Of a DNA stretch of 64,000 bases, positions 1-7,600 are shown piece by piece (position 1 is the first letter of the stretch; each line of letters begins with the position of its first letter). The position numbers were made by a program, and so were the translations under genes. Origin of the DNA: Granulicella cerasi. GTDB taxonomy: Bacteria; Acidobacteriota; Terriglobia; Terriglobales; Acidobacteriaceae. The notes below the pieces were generated by a model. That model saw only the letters and a list, made by a program, of their open reading frames with translations, had not been told where the DNA came from and searched no databases. The stretch is from positions 1-64,000 of the forward strand of contig NZ_JAGSYD010000002.1 in NCBI RefSeq assembly GCF_025685575.1. The letters run 5' to 3'.

Positions 1-2321
1 CCTTCGGTGACTACATTCAAGGTCTCACCAACAACGACCCTACATGGAACACCTACGTGTCTCCGAACGGGACTCGCGATTACCCATCTGTGATGGGTTG
101 TGCCTACTGTTACATCAAGGTCGAGTACAACACCGACGACTTCTCCAACAAGCCTGACATCAAGTGCACCATCAAGGGGAAGGCCGTTTACGATCCTCGC
201 ACCGGTGAAACTGCCTACAGCGAGAATTGGGCTCTCATCCTCGCGGACATCATCACCAATACCGACTACGGTCTCGGTTCTGTGGTCAATCAAGATCAAC
301 TCATCGCCGCCGCAAACATTTGCGATGAACTCGTAGCGACCAACGGAACATATACGACGGTCTATGAGTCGCGATACTCGTGCAACTACACATGGACGCT
401 CGACAAGAGTATCGGTGAAGTTCTCAGCGACATCCTCAACGGTGCTGCCGGTCGAATGTCCTTCATCGATGGCGAATGGTTCTTATTTCCCGGAACCTTC
501 GTTGGGTCATCCGCTTCGTTCGATTCTTCTCAGCTCATAGCCGCGCCGGACTGGTCTTCACAACGCAAATTCAGGGACAAGTGCAACCGCGTTCAAGGTA
601 CGTATATTGCCGCGTCCTATCCCTACAACGTCAGCGGCAATGGTTACGACGACACGACGCTCACGCAGGACAACTTCAACCTTGGGTTCCAACCCTGCTC
701 GTACCCGACGTTTGCATGTGACACGAATCACGGCTACGCAGCCGACCAGTATTTAGCCGAAGACAACAACGTCGAGTTGGTTCAGACGCTCGACCTTTCG
801 AGCGTTCTCAGCGTGGCTCAAGCCCAACGTGTCGCGAAGATCTCGCTGCTGCGCAATCGTCAGCAAGGAAGCGGAACACTCGTCTTCGGTGCAGAGGCAT
901 TGATCCTTCAACCGAACGATACGTTCACCATGACCTACCCTCAACGTGGCTGGTACGACAAGCTGCTCGAAGTAACGAAGATGGATGTCAGTATCGTGAA
1001 CGGCGACGGCGGTGCTCCGCAAATTCAGGTTGCATTGTCCGTGCAAGAGACCGACCCGAGCGTCTACGTGTGGAACGCAACCGACGAGCTGAACCTCCAC
1101 AACGTCGAAGTCTCACCAATTGCTGGCAGCGGTGTCACCTCACCACCAACGAACCTCGTTCTGACCTCATCTTCAGCGACTGCTTTGGTTCAACCTGATG
1201 GCACCGTGATCCCTAGGATCGAGTTGACATGGGACACACCTGCTGACGTTCGCGTCACCGGTATCGAAGTGCAATGGCAACTGAAGGGTGCAACCACGTG
1301 GAACGATGGCGGTACGGTATCCGTTGCATCGAACGTCGCCTACATCCCTGCGGTGTCTGGTCAGACCTATGACGTGCGTATTCGCTCTGTTCGTTCGGGT
1401 GCTCAGTCCGTATGGGTCGAATTGGATGGCTTCACGGCTGGATTGGTATTAGCAACTCAGACGCAGGACGGCTTTGGCATCGGCTCGCTCGTCGGCGAGG
1501 CCTATCCGAACAACACAGCGGCGATTGTCTGTATGCCTTTCACCGCGAATGTCGGTCAGCTATCCCTAAGCATCTTTCCCGCTGGCGAGGTCACGATCAC
1601 AACCGATGGAACGGTTGGTGGTTCAGGTTCCGCGCTCAAGCAACAGACCCTCTATTACGTCTACTACGTCGATCAGAGTTATGTCGGCGGTAATGTCACA
1701 CCGATAGCCACAACCAACAAGGCCGATTTCCAAGGGAAAATTGGATATTTTCGCGTTGACTCCATCATCACTCCCTACGTGTCGAGCACAGGAACAAGCG
1801 GCTCCGCTTTGTATTACCCGTCTTCCTTCAGTGACACCGGCACACGTTCAACCACCAATCCGGGCCAAGCATACGACGGTGACCTCTCGACGTATGCGTA
1901 TGTCTCTGGTGCCACCACTTCAACGACGTGGACGACCGGCGAAGGAACCTTCCAAGGGTTCCCGAACATCGCTTTGTCATCTACTTCAACGCTCACCATC
2001 AACGCCTCCGGAAGGATTGTTGGTGATGGTGGAACCATCGGTGCGACGATCACCTACGGTAGCACCACCGCCACGGTCATCGATGAGACAGCAACGTTCG
2101 CGCAGCAAGCCTTCACGGTGACGATCCCAGCCAACACCCCGCTCAACACCATCAGCGTGTACGTCTGGGCTTACTCCGCTGTGAACCTTGACTCGAGTTC
2201 TGGTCCTGAACCTGTGACACCCAGCCCCGGTTCCGGTGGCTCAGGTATCGCTTCAGGCGGCACAACGTACGAACCAGCGACTTCATTCCTGAGCCTCTAC
2301 GAAATCTACGTTCAGGGGTAA
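1..2321 (+). CDS. Phage tail tip / host-specificity protein J homologue, 5' end cut by window
   Basis: The frame is open from base 3 through the left edge, so the GTG at 57 is internal and the gene is 5'-truncated; at least 770 codons remain. The N-terminal half has the look of the central domain of lambda-J-like tail proteins (GDYIQGLTNND, then NWALILADIITNTDYGLG). A fibronectin type III-like domain lies around residues 365-470 counted from the GTG (ELTWDTPADVRVTGIEVQW). The C-terminal part is Ser/Thr/Gly-rich and ends in a low-complexity Gly/Ser stretch before FLSLYEIYVQG. Family knowledge: such proteins sit at the tail tip and help choose the host receptor. The next gene, a lysozyme, starts 6 bp downstream, which is a typical late-operon order of tail tip then lysis genes. 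The family assignment is fairly secure; receptor and exact morphotype are unknown. Confidence 0.75.
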   Translation, partial: FGDYIQGLTNNDPTWNTYVSPNGTRDYPSVMGCAYCYIKVEYNTDDFSNKPDIKCTIKGKAVYDPRTGETAYSENWALILADIITNTDYGLGSVVNQDQLIAAANICDELVATNGTYTTVYESRYSCNYTWTLDKSIGEVLSDILNGAAGRMSFIDGEWFLFPGTFVGSSASFDSSQLIAAPDWSSQRKFRDKCNRVQGTYIAASYPYNVSGNGYDDTTLTQDNFNLGFQPCSYPTFACDTNHGYAADQYLAEDNNVELVQTLDLSSVLSVAQAQRVAKISLLRNRQQGSGTLVFGAEALILQPNDTFTMTYPQRGWYDKLLEVTKMDVSIVNGDGGAPQIQVALSVQETDPSVYVWNATDELNLHNVEVSPIAGSGVTSPPTNLVLTSSSATALVQPDGTVIPRIELTWDTPADVRVTGIEVQWQLKGATTWNDGGTVSVASNVAYIPAVSGQTYDVRIRSVRSGAQSVWVELDGFTAGLVLATQTQDGFGIGSLVGEAYPNNTAAIVCMPFTANVGQLSLSIFPAGEVTITTDGTVGGSGSALKQQTLYYVYYVDQSYVGGNVTPIATTNKADFQGKIGYFRVDSIITPYVSSTGTSGSALYYPSSFSDTGTRSTTNPGQAYDGDLSTYAYVSGATTSTTWTTGEGTFQGFPNIALSSTSTLTINASGRIVGDGGTIGATITYGSTTATVIDETATFAQQAFTVTIPANTPLNTISVYVWAYSAVNLDSSSGPEPVTPSPGSGGSGIASGGTTYEPATSFLSLYEIYVQG

Positions 2322-2327
2322 ATCGAT

Positions 2328-2765
2328 ATGCAAATCAGTGACAAGGGCTTGGCATTGACCAAGTCCTTCGAAGGACTGCGCCTCAGAGCCTATCAAGACT
2401 CTGCAGGCGTATGGACTATCGGCTACGGCCATACAGGGCCAGACGTACATGAATGCCAGGTCATCACCGAGCCTCAAGCCGAAGCTCTATTGCGCTCCGA
2501 TATGGCAGCAACTGAGCAGTACGTCTCAGAAGCCGTCACAGTCCCGCTCAATCAAAATCAGTTCGATGCCCTATGCGACTTCGTGTTCAACGTTGGCATC
2601 GGCAACTTCCATCATTCAAGCCTGCTCATCACGCTCAACAAAGGCGAATACGATGCTGTTCCTGCCGAGATCATGCAATGGGTCCGCGCAGGAGGAAAGA
2701 TCATCGATGGTCTTATCCGGCGTCGTCAAGCAGAAGCAACACTATTCAAGGAACCTCACAACTAA
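2328..2765 (+). CDS. Phage endolysin, GH24 lysozyme
   Basis: A 145-aa protein matching the T4/P21-type lysozyme family over its whole length. The catalytic triad is visible as E15, D24 and T30 in the usual E-x8-D-x5-T spacing (SFEGLRLRAYQDSAGVWT), followed by IGYGHT. QNQFDALCDFVFNVGIGNF is the second conserved block and GLIRRRQAEATLF the C-terminal one. It would hydrolyse the MurNAc-GlcNAc bond of peptidoglycan at the end of the lytic cycle. No signal peptide or SAR helix is evident, so release through a holin is expected. It starts 6 bp after the tail protein and is followed 3 bp later by a membrane/coiled-coil gene, so the three are probably one late transcript. Confidence is high for the family. 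Confidence 0.92.
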   Translation: MQISDKGLALTKSFEGLRLRAYQDSAGVWTIGYGHTGPDVHECQVITEPQAEALLRSDMAATEQYVSEAVTVPLNQNQFDALCDFVFNVGIGNFHHSSLLITLNKGEYDAVPAEIMQWVRAGGKIIDGLIRRRQAEATLFKEPHN

Positions 2766-2768
2766 TCC

Positions 2769-3212
2769 ATGCCATCACTTGAACTCATCACCCATCTCAC
2801 TGAAGTCATCATCGTTCCTGTCGTTGGCTGGCTCGCAACAACAATCCTCGGCCTCATTAAGAAGACCGACCTGCTGGAACTCAAGTTCCGTGACAACCTC
2901 AAAGACGTAGACAAACTCCTCACCACGCAGGAACTCAGTGGCACTCGCCTCACCAAAGTCGAAGAGGCCGTCATCAATCTTGAGAAGCTCTCAGAGAGAA
3001 ACAACAGCCAATTTGCACTCATCATGCAGAAGCTGGAACAGCTACCACGCTGCATCGCTTTGCTGGAGAGCTACAGCAACAGCATCGAGCACATGGTGCC
3101 TCGTTTAGAAGTTGAAGCGAGGCTCAAGAACACCGAAGAGCGTATCAGGTCACTGGAAGACAAACGGGAAGCGTTCGAAGAGAGACGAACCGAAGAACGT
3201 CGCAAAAGCTAG
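2769..3212 (+). CDS. Small membrane protein with coiled coil, probable phage lysis accessory
   Basis: 147 aa with one hydrophobic segment near the N-terminus (about residues 10-30, VIIVPVVGWLATTILGLI), then a long charged region with heptad-like character, ending in EERRTEERRKS. No enzymatic motif is visible. This layout, one membrane helix and a long coiled coil directly behind an endolysin gene, is typical of phage i-spanin-like or holin-accessory proteins, but I cannot name the family from sequence alone. It begins 3 bp after the endolysin stop and is the last gene before a strong terminator, which supports membership in the lysis cassette. A holin role is possible but one membrane pass with a large cytoplasmic tail is not the commonest holin topology. 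Confidence 0.6.
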   Translation: MPSLELITHLTEVIIVPVVGWLATTILGLIKKTDLLELKFRDNLKDVDKLLTTQELSGTRLTKVEEAVINLEKLSERNNSQFALIMQKLEQLPRCIALLESYSNSIEHMVPRLEVEARLKNTEERIRSLEDKREAFEERRTEERRKS

Positions 3213-3226
3213 ATCACAACAAATAG

Positions 3227-3260
3227 AATCCCCGCAGTCATCGTGACTGCGGGGATTTTT
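3227..3260 (+). terminator. Rho-independent terminator of the prophage late operon
   Basis: A perfect 14-bp stem (AATCCCCGCAGTCA paired with its complement), loop TCG, followed by TTT. It lies 15 bp after the last plus-strand phage gene and may also stop the converging minus-strand IalB transcript. Confidence 0.9.
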
Positions 3261-3393
3261 GCTTTCAGCAGGTTCCCGAACAGCAACTTCAGGTTGCTCT
3301 ACAGCTCCCATTTGGGGGTGACGTGTCACCCTCCACCCGATGCCGTATGCAGCGTGGGCTTGTTTCACAGCTGGAGCGGGCCATTTAGGCCGA

Positions 3394-4023
3394 TCAGGGA
3401 GCATGTAGGGTCGCAGTCGGTGCCAAGTCTACGGCCATCACGTGTTGGTAGTCTTTTTGGAACGACGACAACGGGATCATCGTTCTATATGGCTTCTTAC
3501 CCCTCACGTACAGAACCAGAACCGCGTCAGAGTTTAAGAACTTGTTCAGCAGATCGACCCGCTTCTTTGTGGACGAGTCCACTTCCACACCTGCCGGGAC
3601 ACGGGCCATGCAACCCAGCTTCCCGCAACTCGTAAAAGGGACTTTGATCGCGCCGTCATCGTCGAGCGCCATCTTCCACGAACTTCCATCCCTCGTTGTT
3701 TTGGCAAACGCAACGAAGATTCCTTGCCCCTGGGCCGCTCGTGGGTCTACGTAAAATGCGATGTATTCCGTCTGCCGAGTCTTCCGCGCTAGAGCGACAT
3801 TCAGACCGACGTACTCCCGGGCATCCTTCGGGTCTGCTGGACTCCCCGAATCCCCCCGTAACACTTCCGCCTGCATTAGACATCCGCGTGGAACACAGTC
3901 GGTTTTCCAGGTCACCAAGAGGTCGTTCAAACCGTTGTGCCCCACATTGCTCTGAGCAAACACTGACCCGCTGAAGAGGACAAGGAAGAGTACCATTAAC
4001 ATTCGGCAAAGAGGCCCAGTCAT
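3394..4023 (-). CDS. IalB-family (invasion-associated locus B-like) exported protein
   Basis: 209 aa with an N-terminal signal peptide (MLMVLFLVLFSGSVFAQ, from Met8; Met1 is also possible). The mature part has the cysteine pattern of the IalB family: WKTDCVPRGCLMQ near the N-terminus and FTSCGKLGCMARVPAG in the middle, and ends with a conserved-looking PLSSFQKDY segment. Family members are small periplasmic or envelope proteins of unclear biochemistry, named from Bartonella. It lies about 100 bp downstream of the putative immunity gene on the same strand with no terminator between, so it may be the last gene of the Rhs operon. It faces the prophage terminator. Whether it acts with the Rhs protein is unknown. 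Confidence 0.65.
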   Translation of the reverse strand: MTGPLCRMLMVLFLVLFSGSVFAQSNVGHNGLNDLLVTWKTDCVPRGCLMQAEVLRGDSGSPADPKDAREYVGLNVALARKTRQTEYIAFYVDPRAAQGQGIFVAFAKTTRDGSSWKMALDDDGAIKVPFTSCGKLGCMARVPAGVEVDSSTKKRVDLLNKFLNSDAVLVLYVRGKKPYRTMIPLSSFQKDYQHVMAVDLAPTATLHAP

Positions 4024-4127
4024 CGATCAATCCAGTTGCTTTGTCTATATTTCATTCCAAGGCTTTCCAGCGTGTGTTGAAATTCATTCCCGGCTGAGTT
4101 CATTCGTTAGGTCAATTAACTTCCGTT

Positions 4128-4598
4128 TTATCTGTTGATTCCCTCCTTTTTCAACGCCAAATAGTCGTTCGCAACTTCGATCACGACATGGCCATCCCTA
4201 CCCACTAAAACATGGACGCCCGGATCCTCGAAATCTCCACATGCATTCATGCCGTCAGACGGATTGATCGTCAAATCCAGAACCGGCGATTGCTTCATGC
4301 CGATTATGTGCGGGAAAAATCCATATGCCTGTAAAAACTGATCGTCTGTTAGAGATTTCTGTTCAATCGTGCGAATAGGCACATCTTTACCACATACATG
4401 GAGGTTTGCCGGTGAATAAACAATTTCCAAGCTCCTTATGTGCTTCTCTTGTTCCGCGGTTATCCCGACCGGATTTGGAGTGTCATATGGAGTTCCGACT
4501 CTCCACTTTCCAAGGAGTCCTGATGGAAGCGATCCTGAAGGGAGAAGGAGCATCATGATTCCTAACAAGACGAGCTTTACACTACCGACTGTCTTCAT
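4128..4598 (-). CDS. Exported 156-aa protein, candidate immunity protein for the Rhs lysozyme
   Basis: It begins with a clear signal peptide (KLVLLGIMMLLLPSGSLPSG), so it should act in the periplasm or on the outer membrane. The mature part opens with GLLGKWRVGTPYDTPNPVGI and has two Cys residues (HVCGKDVP and NACGDFED) that could form a disulphide. I do not recognise a family. It starts only 12 bp after the Rhs stop codon, with its own ribosome binding site (GGAGAAG) in that gap, so it is almost certainly co-transcribed. The gene immediately behind a polymorphic toxin is normally its immunity gene, and an exported inhibitor fits a toxin that attacks peptidoglycan. That role is inference from position and localisation only; it does not resemble known lysozyme inhibitors that I can recognise. 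Confidence 0.5.
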   Translation of the reverse strand: MKTVGSVKLVLLGIMMLLLPSGSLPSGLLGKWRVGTPYDTPNPVGITAEQEKHIRSLEIVYSPANLHVCGKDVPIRTIEQKSLTDDQFLQAYGFFPHIIGMKQSPVLDLTINPSDGMNACGDFEDPGVHVLVGRDGHVVIEVANDYLALKKEGINR

Positions 4599-4610
4599 AA
4601 TTCTTCTCCA

Positions 4611-7600
4611 TTACGGGTGGCCGCTATAATCGCCGTTTGCGTAAACATCCCACTCCTGTTCTCTTCGTCTCATAAGACCCGGAACGGGAACAAGAACGTG
4701 CTGAGCATTACGCGCGTTGCCATACGCCGTAAAGTTGGCCTCAGTGACAGGCAATCCTGCCGCAGCGTTGTGCATTAGCGTAGACCCCTGGTAACTCTTC
4801 ACATTGAATGCAAACGAGACTAGAGCATCAAATTGCTGTTGACTGGCGTTGCCACCGGTAATCCTGCTTACCGAGCTCTCGTATGATGCTAGATCGCTTG
4901 TGAGAAGAGCGTCCCCTTGTGCTTTGGTTATCCCTCCGGCGAACCCAGCACATTTCCCGCAATTGTGCCCCCAGCCAATAGTTCCATTGCCGAAGCCGTC
5001 ATCCTTCGGAAGCCAAAGGCCGGTCTTCTTGTCCAGCACTCCATTCCAACCCTCCTGCCCTTTGATGAAGTCGATTCCAGCCTGGCTCACCTGTTGTTGG
5101 GCCGGAGCATTCGCGCCTGTAGTTTCCCCCTCGAAGTACACAATAATCGTAGCCGTAGCTGATTGCTCTTCTGCGCTCGGTGACGCCATGGCCCCATCAG
5201 TGAAAGCGGAAAGCTGATCACCGTTCATAAAAGGCTTTAGAGCTCTGGGCATAGCATGCCCATCAGCATCGACTCTCGCTACTGGCGAGTTTCCAACATA
5301 CGCGTAGAGATTGAGCGTTTGTGGATCATTCAGCTTTGCATAGGGCACAGGATCGGCTTTGGCACTCCAATCTGGGCTCATCCACCGTCCCAGACCGCTC
5401 GTCAAATACCTTGCCCCGAAGTAGTCCAGCCCTGATTCTGCGTCTCGTTCTTTGCCGGTGTACTTGAAGTGCTGGTCGGCTAGTCCAAGCGTAACCGCCT
5501 GCTCGCCGCCGTAGGGAAGGTAATCTGACTCGTTCACCTTCGAACCAGAAGAATTCACGACAACGTTGCTGCTACCGAGATTATCTGACAGGTAGTAGTA
5601 CACCGCACCGGTTGCGATGTCGCGACGGGCAATTCGCTTGCCGCTGGCAAAGATGTACTCGTGCGTGATGTTGCCAGCAAGATCACTCTCTGCAAGTTGT
5701 CCCCAGTAGTACGTCCCACCAGTACTCGACGCCTTCTCTACACGCACCCCATCTCCATCGTAAGAGTAGGTGCTTCCTGCTACCGCCGTGATCCGGCTCT
5801 CACCGTCCCAAGTGTAAGCGCTCCCATTAGCGTAGGTGAGGTTCCCACCAGCGGAGCCATATGAATACCCGGCCAATGTCGACTGCAATCGGTTATCTGT
5901 TCCCGCCGTCAGATCTGCTGGCATAGGCATGGCGTTTGTTTTGCCGGAAAGAGCTGTTGTCCCCGTCAGATTCCCCCAAGGATCAATGGCGTATTGCATT
6001 CCCCATGTATCCGATGAAGCGGTAAGGATGCGGTTCAGGCCGTCATACGTATAGTTGGCGGTGCGGGAGCCATCGATATCATTGCGCGATTGGTAAAGGT
6101 TTCCGTTATTGCCTGAACCAACATGGAAGTCATAGCTCAAACTCATGAGCGTAGCAGAAGCGGTGGAAGCCGCCAAAGTCACAGGTTGAGAGCGCTGGTT
6201 GTACACATTGCTTTCATGAATGCCCGTGAAGCTGCTCGCAACGCCATAATCAGCAGCAGTGACTTGCCCCATACCGTTATAGACGATTTGCTGTGCGTAG
6301 TTGTTCGAGCTATCGGTCACAGAGACGACATGACCACGGTCCCCCGTAGACACGGTCACGACATTGCCTGACGGATAGGTAATCGTCTTCTGTGAACCGT
6401 CGAGGTTGTACTCCCACCCCATCGACTTCGTGACACCAGGTGCTGCGCCCATTGTTCGCTGCTCGCCTAAGAGACGCCCCATCGCATCGTAAGTAAAGGT
6501 GGAAGATCCGGCTCCATCGTTCATCCCCGTCCGATGCCCGATACCATTCACACCAGCGTCGAAGCTGTAAACGCTGGCAGGAGTGCTATCGGAGTAGCTA
6601 ACTCCAGTGACTCTATGTAACGCATCGATGGGATGACTTGAAGAACTGTAATATGTCGCGATGCCTCGGCTGTCAGTCTTCGCCAACACGTTGCCATCAT
6701 TGTCATACGTATACGTAACAGGAGTCTGTCCATTCTCAGGGTTCTTCGCGGATATAAGGCGAGAGAGCGAATCGTATTGGAATCGACGTACACGCCACGA
6801 ACTCGATGCATCGCTCGAAATCGCGGCAGAGCAACCGGTTCCGGTGGTCGTATTGCCGTGCTGCTCTACGCATAGCAGATTGCCGAGCGCATCATAAGAA
6901 TACTTCGTAATGTATGCTGTGGTTCCTTCGCTTACCTGAGTCAATCTGCCCAGAGCGTCCATCCAGCTTTCACGCACAGTGCCCGCTTCGTCTGTAGTCG
7001 TAACGGCATTACCGCTATAGCTGGTACTTGCGTTGTTTGTGGTACTCGTACCATCCGCAGGGATCAGAAGGGTTTCTCTACCTAAAGCATCGAACAGATG
7101 AGTCGTCACCCCGAATGTGCCGTGATCTGCGGAACACGATGTGGAAGTATCAGGATCACAGAAACTCGGATTCCATTCTTGCGCCTTGCGTCCTTCGGCG
7201 TCATAACCGACAACACTATAGACTGGAGCACTTCCCTGGGTCGATACGGTCGTTTTACGCGATCGTCCTAGTCCATCGACTTCGACCACAGTAGTGAGCG
7301 ACAGTGAGCCGTCCGATGCGATGCTCCTGGTGGCAGTGGAATAAGATGCGCCCGCATTGATCCCGTCGATGTGATCGGTGTACACCGTCGACTCTTGACC
7401 ACCGCCTACATCGTAGGTGACGTTTGTCGCACGGCCAATCGCGTCATAGGCCCAGTGAGTTCCAACGCGGCCATTTGCTAAATCATTTGGGTCGCGTACA
7501 TAAGACTTTAGTCCTGTGCAGGGATAGTATGAAACCGTCGTTGTCTCGGCGATAGAGGTTCCGGCCGCTACCGTGCTGGTGGTGGGATACGTACGACTAT

